Shown here: in pieces, positions 8,958-15,514 of the stretch
Layout: each line of letters starts with the position of its first letter
Position numbering within the stretch: position 1 is the first letter of the stretch
Source of the DNA: an uncultured Oscillospiraceae bacterium
GTDB taxonomy: Bacteria; Bacillota; Clostridia; Oscillospirales; Oscillospiraceae
Assembly (NCBI GenBank): GCA_947624985.1
Contig: CANQMO010000015.1
Location: forward strand, 1 to 64,000
Direction: 5' to 3'
DNA: 64,000 nt
The notes under the pieces: model-generated
What the model was told of the DNA's origin: nothing
Seen by the model: only the letters and a program-made list of their open reading frames with translations
Databases searched by the model: none
Made by a program: the position numbers and the translations under genes

Positions 8958-9044
8958 ATCATATCCGAACAGAAAAACGATTTGTATGCAAGGACGAAAT
9001 TGCACGGAATCAGACACTGAATTTGCCGGTTGCAGAGAAAATGC

Positions 9045-9335
9045 TTATGCGGAGCACCTCTCTGACGTGGATTGCGCCAACAAGCAGCGTGTGGCAGCCA
9101 AGAGCTCAACCATATCCCTATAGCCTTCCTTGCTGCATGACTGACAGCTTTGCGGGGTAATGAGCTCAAGGGCACTCTTTATCAGACGAAGGTCATCGCT
9201 GCTGAGTTCATCGCTTTCAAGATCCCTATATGCCTGAATGAAGCTGTTGCGAAGGGCGGGAGAAAGATTCCTGCCCATGAAATTGGCGCCTATCATAGCG
9301 CCGATGAGATCCTTTTGCTCCGCCGTATAGCACAT
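9045..9335 (-). CDS. Small hypothetical protein, opposite in orientation to the rest of the element
   Basis: 96 residues, no recognised family. Support for a real gene is an AAGGAG box about 10 bases before the ATG on the minus strand, a balanced helical sequence (PALRNSFIQAYRDLESDELS) and four cysteines including a CQSC pair. It is the only leftward gene in the visible part of this element and is transcribed divergently from parM. A regulator or cargo gene is possible. Confidence 0.55.
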   Translation of the reverse strand: MCYTAEQKDLIGAMIGANFMGRNLSPALRNSFIQAYRDLESDELSSDDLRLIKSALELITPQSCQSCSKEGYRDMVELLAATRCLLAQSTSERCSA

Positions 9336-9454
9336 GTCATATGATCTCCTTCCTCAACCACTAGATAGAGTATAACAGGCGACATAATTCATGTAAAGAG
9401 ACAAAATGAACAAAGGAAGTCAAGCGCGCAACGAGGGAAATGCGTTTTGCTCTT

Positions 9455-9483
9455 TTGCAAATGCGCATTCCGCTGCGTGTAAT
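9455..9483 (+). promoter_or_regulatory. Promoter of the parM-parR operon
   Basis: TTGCAA at 9455 and TGTAAT at 9478 are 17 bases apart, 30 bases before parM. The preceding 90 bases hold partial repeats of AATGCG/CGCATT that could be part of the centromere, which is inference. Confidence 0.6.
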
Positions 9484-9512
9484 AGGATGAATGTTGCTTA
9501 GGAGGTGTATGT

Positions 9513-10424
9513 ATGATAATCGCAATTGACCATGGGAACTATTCCATCAAGACGCCGCACTATGTTTTTATGGCGGGACTGTCAGAACATACGGTGCGGC
9601 CGCTCGTCACGGATGAAGTGTTGGAGTACCAAGGACGCTTCTGGACACTGTCTGGAAGACGGCTCAGTTATATGCGGGATAAGACCCAGGATGACCGCTA
9701 CTTCATCCTGACATTGTTTGCCATAGGAAAAGAACTGGCGAACAAAGAGCTTGGGCCAGGGCCAGTAGATATTGAACTGGCGGTCGGGCTGCCGCCGGAG
9801 CACTTCGGTGTGCTCAAGGAGCGGTTTGCTGGTTATCTCAAAAGAGAAGGTGTGGTGCATTTCGATTATGGAGGACGAGCCCTTGATGTTGTCATCGGCA
9901 ACGTAATGGTCTATCCACAGGCGTATGCTGCGGCCGTGCTCCAGAGCAGCCAAGTCCTGCGGGAGCCAAATTTGTTCCTCGTTGACATCGGCGGGTACAC
10001 GACCGATGTGCTTCTGTTAAGGAGAGGGCGGCCGGACCTGCAGTTTTGCCGGAGCCTGGAATCCGGAATCATCACCATGAACAACGAGATCATTCGGAAA
10101 ATCGGGGCGCAGTACGATCTGAGGCTGGAGGATGAACATATCAGCGCTGTACTAAGGGGGAATGCCTCGTTGCTGCCGGAGGAGGTTCAGCGTGAGATCC
10201 GAACAGAGGCTGAGAACCATGCCAAGGATATACTGGATCAGCTGCGAGAACTGCAGGTGGATCTCCGGGTCAACCCGGTTCGCTTTCTGGGCGGTGGAAG
10301 TATGCTGTTGAAGCCTTTTCTTGAGGCGTCGCCTCTCGTTGCAAGAGCAGTATTCTCCGATTCGCCTTGCGACAACGCAATCGGATATGAAATACTTGCC
10401 AGGGCAGCGCTCAACAAGAAATGA
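9513..10424 (+). CDS. parM: ParM/Alp-type actin-like plasmid segregation ATPase
   Basis: 303 residues with the actin-superfamily phosphate loops: AIDHGNYSIK at the N-terminus (phosphate 1), VDIGGYTTDV near 163-172 (phosphate 2), and FLGGGSMLL near 257-265 (adenosine motif). Such proteins polymerise and push plasmid copies apart together with a small ParR adaptor bound to parC. AGGAGGTGT precedes the ATG. Finding this in an element ending in a tRNA fragment says the element is, or was, maintained as a low-copy circle for part of its life cycle. Confidence 0.85.
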   Translation: MIIAIDHGNYSIKTPHYVFMAGLSEHTVRPLVTDEVLEYQGRFWTLSGRRLSYMRDKTQDDRYFILTLFAIGKELANKELGPGPVDIELAVGLPPEHFGVLKERFAGYLKREGVVHFDYGGRALDVVIGNVMVYPQAYAAAVLQSSQVLREPNLFLVDIGGYTTDVLLLRRGRPDLQFCRSLESGIITMNNEIIRKIGAQYDLRLEDEHISAVLRGNASLLPEEVQREIRTEAENHAKDILDQLRELQVDLRVNPVRFLGGGSMLLKPFLEASPLVARAVFSDSPCDNAIGYEILARAALNKK

Positions 10425-10432
10425 GATAAGTC

Positions 10433-10792
10433 ATGCGAGAGAAAGGACGGTATCGTTTCTCCCTGCAGTTCGCCGCTGATTCTGATGAACATATCAGAAT
10501 CGGGGAATTGCTGGAGCGCAGAGGGAACAGGAAAAGTGCATTGATAATCTCAGCTTTGTCCGAATATCTTGCAGCACACCCGGAGTGTGAAAAGGCTGGG
10601 GGAGGACTAAAGCGGCAATTGAGTGGAATATATCATAATGAACTCGAAAAACTGATCCGTGAGGAGGTCGGCAAGCAGGTCTCAGAGCTTCAAGCATCGG
10701 GGGCGAGGACTGAAAAACTGCCGGATGTGCAGGAAACACTTCAGGATGATGGTGTTGATCTGATGCTGGACAACTTACAGCTGTTTTCGTAA
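10433..10792 (+). CDS. parR: ParR-like ribbon-helix-helix partner of ParM
   Basis: 119 residues. The start RYRFSLQFAADSDEH is the beta-ribbon, followed by helices in IRIGELLERRGNRKSALIISALSEYL. This is the usual N-terminal RHH domain of ParR-type adaptors, with a charged C-terminal tail (about 60-119) that would contact the ParM filament. It lies 8 bases after parM in the same operon. Assigned partly by context. Confidence 0.75.
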   Translation: MREKGRYRFSLQFAADSDEHIRIGELLERRGNRKSALIISALSEYLAAHPECEKAGGGLKRQLSGIYHNELEKLIREEVGKQVSELQASGARTEKLPDVQETLQDDGVDLMLDNLQLFS

Positions 10793-10829
10793 AGAGGGTA
10801 GGTTCATCAACAGAACCGGCCCTCTTTTT
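10791..10829 (+). terminator. Terminator of parMR
   Basis: AAAGAGGG and CCCTCTTT, with an inner GGTTC/GAACC pairing, are followed by a T run immediately after the parR stop. Confidence 0.8.
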
Positions 10830-11052
10830 CCAGTTTACACCAGATTTCTGGTTCGTTTCACGTCTTTTTTGATGCTGCGACTGATTCTGACAGCATTTTT
10901 AGAAATACCATTGTATAAAAGAATCGTATTTTAGAACATTAAAACGGTACAAATGCGAATTGGGAAGGAGTTTTAGTTTGACTACAATATGGGGCATGTG
11001 GTAATGCCTCGCTACGTCCTGTGCTCGTATGCCCCGAGAAAGGGGTACATGC
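10830..11052. other. Intergenic leader of the sigma-like gene
   Basis: No gene is seen. It holds an AT-rich promoter-like stretch near 10895-10935 and a 7-bp inverted repeat (GGGGCAT at about 10991, ATGCCCC at 11029-11035) that encloses the 31 bases just before the sigma-like start. Confidence 0.4.
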
Positions 11053-11454
11053 ATGGAAGTAGCCGAATACCAAGATTTGGATGGACGTCTGAAAGCTCGC
11101 TTTACGCTTTGGCTGGACCGGCTGATGTACAGGGCCAGGATAAACTATTTGCAAAAGTACTATTCTGCCCCGGAAAGCATCGGGTTGGAGCAGGTCCCCG
11201 AAGAACTCCTGGCGAAGGAGGATGCGTATGATCTTGCAGTCAAAACCGATGAAGGGTTTGTTTTTGAGGAAGAACGTCTAGCGCAGGCATACCGCCAGCT
11301 GCCACTCATGAAAAAGCAAATCCTGAGCATGCTGTTTGTTGATCAGCTGAGCCCTGCCGAAATCGCAGAGCGTCTGCATTGTTCTATTCGTACCGTGTAT
11401 AATCAAAAGTATCGTGCGATCAAAGCGTTGAAAGAGTGGTTGGAGGAGGAGTAA
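11053..11454 (+). CDS. Sigma-70 region-4-like regulator
   Basis: 133 residues from the ATG at 11053 (8 codons more if ATG 11029 is used). The C-terminal part LPLMKKQILSMLFVDQLSP then AEIAERLHCSIRTVYNQKYRAIKAL is a typical sigma region 4 helix-turn-helix. No region 2 is evident, so it resembles the sigma-factor-like proteins encoded in Tn916-family elements next to a short HTH_16 protein, which is also the arrangement here. It probably tunes expression of the element's genes. Confidence 0.7.
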   Translation: MEVAEYQDLDGRLKARFTLWLDRLMYRARINYLQKYYSAPESIGLEQVPEELLAKEDAYDLAVKTDEGFVFEEERLAQAYRQLPLMKKQILSMLFVDQLSPAEIAERLHCSIRTVYNQKYRAIKALKEWLEEE

Positions 11455-11470
11455 GGGGTGAAATTATGAG

Positions 11471-11671
11471 TTGTCCGTAGGTGAATATGGCAGCTTCCGC
11501 TCCATTTTGGAAAGGGCTACCTCAGGCGATCAGTCAGCTCTGGAAATCATATTCTGGATGTACGCTCCAATGCTTCGTAAGTATTCAATGTGGAATGGGA
11601 AGGAAGATGAAGACCTACGGCAATACATAATGATCCGCGTGGCGCTGAACATATCGAAATTCGTCATATAG
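11471..11671 (+). CDS. Short HTH_16-like protein, TTG start
   Basis: 66 residues beginning at TTG 11471 after AGGGGTGAAATTATGAG; the nearby ATG at 11466 meets a stop after four codons. SFRSILERATSGDQSALEIIFWMYAPML and EDEDLRQYIMIRVALNISKF fit the pattern of small conjugative-transposon regulators, and it is a shorter relative of the protein at 8649. It follows the sigma-like gene by 16 bases. Confidence 0.55.
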   Translation: MSVGEYGSFRSILERATSGDQSALEIIFWMYAPMLRKYSMWNGKEDEDLRQYIMIRVALNISKFVI

Positions 11672-11700
11672 AGATGGCTCCGGATAACCGGGCCATCTCT
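11670..11700 (+). terminator. Hairpin with CCGG-ATAA-CCGG core
   Basis: AGAGATGGC pairs with GCCATCTCT, enclosing TCCGGATAACCGG, whose CCGG arms can also pair. It begins at the stop codon of the gene at 11471. A second hairpin with the same core and a different stem is at 12766-12793. Confidence 0.6.
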
Positions 11701-11829
11701 ATGTTGTATATCGGAATAAAGCAGGCAAAGACCATGCCCATTAGCTTCGATGAAGATTGTCCGGAAACCACACCTGAGCGGGCGCTGAAATTCAAACGGG
11801 TGAATCCCGTTCACAAGGTCGTTCAGTAA
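11701..11829 (+). CDS. Very short ORF, possible gene remnant
   Basis: 42 codons; an internal ATG at 11734 would give MPISFDEDCPETTPERALKF and 12 more residues. The DEDCPE-TPE-pattern is reminiscent of small antitoxin-like or accessory proteins of Firmicutes mobile elements, but I cannot name a family. The ribosome site is weak (AGGCAAAG before 11734). Confidence 0.35.
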   Translation: MLYIGIKQAKTMPISFDEDCPETTPERALKFKRVNPVHKVVQ

Positions 11830-11852
11830 TAGGATGCGGTTGGCAGGATATT

Positions 11853-11902
11853 ACAAGAAAACACACGTGTGCATTGAAAAACGCACACGTGTGTTTTCTT
11901 GT
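11853..11902. terminator. 20-bp perfect hairpin with CACGTG core
   Basis: ACAAGAAAACACACGTGTGC is exactly complementary to 11883-11902, with a 10-base loop. It works as a bidirectional terminator in form and each arm also contains the palindrome ACACGTGT. No gene is seen between here and the RelB promoter at 12092. Confidence 0.65.
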
Positions 11903-12091
11903 GCTTTTGCTAGTAGCAAAGGCAACCACTAGCGCACCTTGCAGGAGACAGCGGCTGCTGGCTTGCCGGCATTTCTTTTCCCTGTGCCGGCGGCGTGGGT
12001 GGCTGGGGGAGATGGATGGTGATGATGATTGTCATTATGCTATCAGCCATAGAGAATCCGTCATTAATTTTTGAAATTCCTGTCTTATGAG

Positions 12092-12120
12092 TTGATTTTG
12101 CAATGCAAATGGCATATAAT
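12092..12120 (+). promoter_or_regulatory. Promoter and palindromic operator of relB-yafQ
   Basis: TTGATT at 12092 and TATAAT at 12115 are 17 bases apart. The spacer holds the palindrome TTTGCAATGCAAA (12097-12109), well placed for autoregulation by the RelB-type antitoxin. Confidence 0.75.
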
Positions 12121-12155
12121 ATATATGCGGCCGATACAGAAAGGGGGTCAGTCAC

Positions 12156-12431
12156 ATGGCAAGCACAACAAATTTCAGCGTCCGCATGGACAGCGACATC
12201 AAGAAACGGTGTGAGAGCCTTTACAATGAATTGGGGGTCAACCTTACTACCGCGATCAATGTCTTTCTACGCCAGTCCCTCCGGGCAGGCGGGTTCCCGT
12301 TTGAGGTTCGGCTGGATCAGCCTAACAAAGAAACGATTTCCGCCATGTTAGAGGCAGAGCGGATTGCGCGTGATCCCAGCGTAAAGCATTATTCCGACGT
12401 GGAAGAAGCACTCCGAGAGCTGAAACGATGA
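12156..12431 (+). CDS. RelB/DinJ-type antitoxin
   Basis: 91 residues. The N-terminus STTNFSVRMDSDIKKRCESLYNELG then LTTAINVFLRQSL is the ribbon-helix-helix DNA-binding domain of RelB/DinJ proteins, and the acidic tail would wrap the toxin. AGAAAGGGGGTC precedes the ATG. The gene overlaps the toxin gene by 4 bases (ATGA), giving coupled translation, with an operator in the promoter spacer just upstream. Confidence 0.9.
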   Translation: MASTTNFSVRMDSDIKKRCESLYNELGVNLTTAINVFLRQSLRAGGFPFEVRLDQPNKETISAMLEAERIARDPSVKHYSDVEEALRELKR

Positions 12432-12709
12432 ACCGGGATATTGTCTGGACTACCAGATTCAAAAAGGACTACAAACTGGCAATGAAACGCCATCTCGATA
12501 TAGAGCTGTTGGATGATATTATCCGGGCGCTGTCGCGTGGCGAGACATTGCCGGAGAAAAACAAAGACCATGAGTTGAGCGGCGATTGGGCAGGGCACAG
12601 GGAATGCCACATCCAGCCGGATTGGTTACTGGTCTACCGCATTGAGGACGATGTGCTGGTGCTGACGCTGGCCCGCACGGGGACGCACAGTGAATTGTTC
12701 GGGAAATAA
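12428..12709 (+). CDS. YafQ-family mRNA interferase toxin
   Basis: 93 residues, RelE-superfamily. W-TTRFKKDYKLAMKR at the start, then ELSGDWAGHRECHIQPDWLLVYRI and VLVLTLARTGTHSELF match the YafQ pattern, including His and Asp residues around HIQPDW and the final H-S-F that act in ribosome-dependent mRNA cleavage. Partner of the antitoxin at 12156. Confidence 0.9.
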   Translation: MNRDIVWTTRFKKDYKLAMKRHLDIELLDDIIRALSRGETLPEKNKDHELSGDWAGHRECHIQPDWLLVYRIEDDVLVLTLARTGTHSELFGK

Positions 12710-12714
12710 AGCCG

Positions 12715-12752
12715 CCGCCGTATGGGAATGGAATCCTGTACGGCGGTTTTTC
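12715..12752 (+). terminator. Terminator of the RelB/YafQ operon
   Basis: CCGCCGTA pairs with TACGGCGG and is followed by TTTTTCT. Confidence 0.8.
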
Positions 12753-12765
12753 TATACTCAAATAG

Positions 12766-12799
12766 AGTTGGCTCCGGATAACCGGGACCAACTTTTTTT
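12766..12799 (+). terminator. Second CCGG-ATAA-CCGG hairpin with T tract
   Basis: AGTTGG pairs with CCAACT around CTCCGGATAACCGGGA and is followed by T7. The loop matches that at 11670-11700 while the outer stem differs. Confidence 0.75.
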
Positions 12800-13190
12800 C
12801 AAATTTGATTCGGGGGCGTGGTAAATTTTGCGGTTTGCACCTGTATTTAGGGGTAGAAGCATCCCCATCGCTTGGCGCACCTTGACAACCGCATATGGAA
12901 TCTGTCTGGTACGTTACCCGGGTGCAGAGCGGCTATCTCTCTGGCAGGCCTCCAGAGCCATGAGCACTGATTTGAGGGCGGCATCCTCAAAACGCGATGA
13001 TGCACCCGGTCAATAATGATACTTCTGTAACACCGCAGCCCGGCCATGATGAAGGCGGGGAGATCGAGAGATCTATGGACCTGCAGCACAGGCGCCAGAC
13101 AGAGTTGATCATCATAATTAAACAGAGGATAATCGCTCATACTGCCATAATCATCATTGTTTTGCAGGCAGGGGAGCAGAAAGGAGCACT
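12800..13190. other. 391-bp stretch without a convincing gene
   Basis: A leftward reading frame (12847-13140) and a rightward one (12828-13016) exist, but neither has a ribosome site or recognisable motif. The stretch may be a gene remnant or the control region for the excisionase-like gene that follows. Confidence 0.4.
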
Positions 13191-13403
13191 ATGGAGAATG
13201 ATCCAAATGTGACTGTCCAGCAGAAAAAGCTGTTGACGGTTGAGGACATACAGAGTATATTTAAAATAGGTAAGACCACAGCATACCAGTTGATGAGGTC
13301 AAGCGGTTTTCCGGCGCTGCGAGTCAATCATCGTTTGTATGTCAGCCAGGAGGCCCTTGACGACTGGATCAGGACTTACTCAGGCCGGCAATTCTTGATT
13401 TGA
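13191..13403 (+). CDS. Excisionase-like HTH protein
   Basis: 70 residues of the HTH_17/MerR-like excisionase type: KKLLTVEDIQSIFKIGKTTAYQLM is the winged helix and the wing reads ALRVNHRLYVSQEALDDWI. AAAGGAGCACT precedes the ATG. It is the last gene before the tRNA-Trp attachment fragment, 80 bases away. In the circular form it would sit directly across attP from the opposite end of the element, where I expect the integrase gene, so xis and int could be joined on excision. Confidence 0.8.
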   Translation: MENDPNVTVQQKKLLTVEDIQSIFKIGKTTAYQLMRSSGFPALRVNHRLYVSQEALDDWIRTYSGRQFLI

Positions 13404-13420
13404 CAACAAATTGACAACAT
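13399..13420 (+). repeat. Tandem TTGACAACA repeats beside the attachment site
   Basis: TTTGACAACA and ATTGACAACA occur 11 bases apart at the excisionase stop codon. They are candidate arm-type sites for integrase or Xis, by position only. Confidence 0.45.
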
Positions 13421-13483
13421 TTTTGCTCGTAAGTTCTGTCAAGGGGTTGAAAATAGGGACTTTTTTAGGTGAGGACCATCCGC

Positions 13484-13528
13484 CTCCAAAACCGTAGGCC
13501 GAGGGTTCGAAACCTTCTTCCCCTGCCA
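13484..13528 (+). tRNA. 3' half of tRNA-Trp(CCA): attachment-site fragment (att)
   Basis: The fragment has an exact tRNA layout from the anticodon loop on: loop CTCCAAA with anticodon CCA, 3' anticodon stem ACCGT, 5-base variable loop, T arm GAGGG-TTCGAAA-CCTTC, acceptor strand TTCCCCT, discriminator G, and CCA. The sequence before 13484 cannot form the other side of the anticodon stem, so the 5' half is missing. This is the displaced 3' end left when an element integrates into a tRNA gene. Not a functional tRNA. Confidence 0.9.
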
Positions 13529-13562
13529 CGCCGGAGTAAAGATCACTTTGCTCCGGCGTTTT
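13529..13562 (+). terminator. Original terminator of the tRNA-Trp gene
   Basis: CGCCGGAG pairs with CTCCGGCG and is followed by TTTTGTT, one base after the CCA end of the tRNA fragment. Confidence 0.8.
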
Positions 13563-13634
13563 GTTATACCAGAGAAGCGCCGTCGGCCCGATCCAGGCTT
13601 TTGCGCTTTTACAGGCGCATTCCCGCAATGTCTC

Positions 13635-13664
13635 TTGATTTCCCGTAGTTGTTGGTAGTATAAT
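13635..13664 (+). promoter_or_regulatory. Ferritin promoter
   Basis: TTGATT at 13635 and TATAAT at 13659 with an 18-base spacer, 37 bases before the ferritin start. Confidence 0.65.
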
Positions 13665-13700
13665 ACACATGCGATACTCGCAAAGGAAAGAGGGATTTTT

Positions 13701-14219
13701 ATGTTGGATCAGAAAATCGCGGAAATGTTGAACGAGCAGATCAACAAGGAGCTTTATTCGGCGTATCTTTATCTGGATTTTGCCAATTACTACGCCGATG
13801 AGGGATTGGATGGATTCGCTCATTGGTATGAGGTCCAGGCGCAGGAAGAGCGCGATCACGCGTTTATGATCCGCCGGTACCTGCTCGACAACGGTGTAAA
13901 AGTGGTATTTCTGCCTATCGACAAGCCAGACAAGGTGTTCAAGGACCATCTTGGCCCCCTGGAGGCTGGCTATGCCCATGAGCAGTATGTGACCTCGCTT
14001 ATCACGGCGATCTATCATGAGGCGTTTGAGCAGAAGGATTACAAAACGATGCAGTTCCTTGACTGGTTCATCAAAGAGCAGGGCGAGGAAGAGACCAATG
14101 CCGACGATATGGTCAAGAAGATGAAGCTCTTTGGCGGTGATGCCAAGGGTCTGTACGCGTTGAATCAGGAGCTTGCTGCCAGGGTGTACGCGCCCTCCGC
14201 CACAGGCCCCGCGATGTGA
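13701..14219 (+). CDS. ftnA: Non-haem ferritin
   Basis: 172 residues, normal for bacterial ferritin. The ferroxidase ligands are in place: NEQINKELYSAYLY (Glu18 region), WYEVQAQEERDHAF (Glu/Glu/His near 48-56), and FIKEQGEEETNADD (Glu94/Gln127/Glu130 equivalents). It stores iron as ferric mineral in a 24-mer shell. First chromosomal gene after the element; single-gene unit with its own promoter and a strong terminator. GGAAAGAGGGA precedes the ATG. Confidence 0.93.
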   Translation: MLDQKIAEMLNEQINKELYSAYLYLDFANYYADEGLDGFAHWYEVQAQEERDHAFMIRRYLLDNGVKVVFLPIDKPDKVFKDHLGPLEAGYAHEQYVTSLITAIYHEAFEQKDYKTMQFLDWFIKEQGEEETNADDMVKKMKLFGGDAKGLYALNQELAARVYAPSATGPAM

Positions 14220-14251
14220 TCTCCGGCGGTTTTTGCGCGAGGATATGACAG

Positions 14252-14290
14252 CACCTGCGGCGGACGAGAAGTCCGCCGCAGGTGTTTTTG
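14252..14290 (+). terminator. Ferritin terminator
   Basis: CACCTGCGGCGGAC pairs with GTCCGCCGCAGGTG around GAGAA, followed by TTTTT. Confidence 0.9.
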
Positions 14291-14335
14291 TCGTCATGGG
14301 ACTGGTGATAATGGTCATCGCAAGGCGAAAACAAC

Positions 14336-14500
14336 TGTTTTTGCCGCCAAACGACACGTTTGGCGGCAAATGATCCTTGGATCATTTGCGCGGTGCTCAT
14401 TGCAAGGAATATCTGGCAAAACAGCCACGCTGTTTTGCTAAGCCGCAAAACGGCTCGGCGCAACGCCTTGCGGCGTTTCACCATCAGATAATCATTATGG
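14336..14500. repeat. Intergenic multi-hairpin repeat, copy B
   Basis: Five consecutive inverted repeats lie between the convergent ferritin and DUF1648 genes: TTTGCCGCCAAACG/CGTTTGGCGGCAAA, CAAATGATCC/GGATCATTTG (imperfect), GCAAAACAG/CTGTTTTGC, AGCCG/CGGCT and AACGCC/GGCGTT. The right part (about 14402-14499), read on the minus strand, matches 55997-56092 closely. Confidence 0.75.
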
Positions 14501-14953
14501 TCAGGACTGTTTTTTTCGCCGTGGCCAGAGAAAACAAATCAAATATCCGGCGATGGCCGCGGCGAAACCGCCGTAGACCACCGGCGTGAGCCAGCGTCCC
14601 AGGGGTGCGCTCAGACAGACACAGACGGTGATGTATGCAAAGACGAGGGCCAGCAGAAGCCGCAGAAAGGCCAGGGCAATGCAGACATTGGCCGCCGTCT
14701 CGGCGGGGATGCTGCCTTCGTTGGCCACGATCAGATCGACCAGGAGGGTACCGCCGAACAGGGCTATCCCGACGACCGGCAGCACGAACACATTCGTCTT
14801 CGGGCCATAGCTGTCGATCTGCCCGGCGCCGTTATAGTGGATGGGGACCCGGTCCGGCATGGTATGCCAGCGGACTGCCGCGAATACCGCCGCGCCCAGC
14901 AGAGCAGCCAGACCCAGGATATTCAGAACACGGCGAAAAGTCTTCCGGTTCAT
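14501..14953 (-). CDS. DUF1648-domain membrane protein
   Basis: 150 residues. One N-terminal membrane helix is followed by WHTMPDRVPIHYNGAGQIDSYG, the DUF1648 signature, and then three further hydrophobic helices and a basic C-terminus. Family members include the YhdP/SdpI-type integral membrane proteins; some SdpI relatives act in immunity, but no specific job can be assigned. AAGGAGGCGAGCAC precedes the ATG at 14953, and longer in-frame upstream reading has no ribosome site. Divergent from the acetyltransferase gene. Confidence 0.8.
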   Translation of the reverse strand: MNRKTFRRVLNILGLAALLGAAVFAAVRWHTMPDRVPIHYNGAGQIDSYGPKTNVFVLPVVGIALFGGTLLVDLIVANEGSIPAETAANVCIALAFLRLLLALVFAYITVCVCLSAPLGRWLTPVVYGGFAAAIAGYLICFLWPRRKKQS

Positions 14954-15061
14954 GTGCTCGCCTCCTTGTTCTAAGCATACACCTTTTCCCTTGCGTCCGC
15001 AAGGGGGATGGTATATGATGGTGGAAAGTGTGGAAAGTATGAAAAAGCGGGGGGAGGACCT

Positions 15062-15514
15062 ATGGAGGTCAGAGAGTATTTCAGCGAGGCGGACAGCGCT
15101 CACTGGCTGGAGGAGATCGGAAAAAGCGACTGGGAGGCCGGCGGGCTTCTCTACCGGCTGCTGCGGGACGGGCAGTACAAGGACTTTTGCGGCGCGACGG
15201 CCCGGGTCTTTCTGCTGACGGACGGCCAGCGGCTGGCGTCCTTTTGCACCCTGGCGGAGCTGGACGATGTGCGGGACGCGGACTTCGGCCCCTGGATCGG
15301 ATTCGTCTACACCTTCCCGGCCTATCGGGGACATCGGTACGCCGGCGAACTGATCCGCTACGCCGAGGACACGGCCAGGGCCGAGGGCGCGGCATATGCG
15401 TATATCTCCACCGGCTGGACAGGGCTTTATGAGAAGTACGGCTATGCGTTTTTCCGCATGATGAAGGAGATGAACGGGGAGGACTCCCGCGTTTACAGAA
15501 AGGCGCTGCGATGA
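15062..15514 (+). CDS. GNAT-family N-acetyltransferase
   Basis: 150 residues. The acetyl-CoA loop is seen in FVYTFPAYRGHRYAGELIRYAEDTARAEG near residues 81-109, with the later strand AYISTGWTGLYEKYGY typical of GNAT ends. Substrate unknown. GGGGGGAGGACCT places the start at 15062. The stop overlaps the following DUF362 gene by 4 bases, so the two are co-translated. Confidence 0.85.
   Translation: MEVREYFSEADSAHWLEEIGKSDWEAGGLLYRLLRDGQYKDFCGATARVFLLTDGQRLASFCTLAELDDVRDADFGPWIGFVYTFPAYRGHRYAGELIRYAEDTARAEGAAYAYISTGWTGLYEKYGYAFFRMMKEMNGEDSRVYRKALR

Noticed and set aside
12847..13140. A 97-codon leftward reading frame before xis
   Set aside because: No ribosome site, odd composition (Trp/Arg/His/Cys-rich), and no recognisable motif; kept as unexplained sequence.
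13380..14369. A 329-codon leftward reading frame across ferritin
   Set aside because: It is antisense to ferritin and its GEEGFEPSAYGFGGGW end is the reverse strand of the tRNA-Trp fragment, a known artefact pattern.
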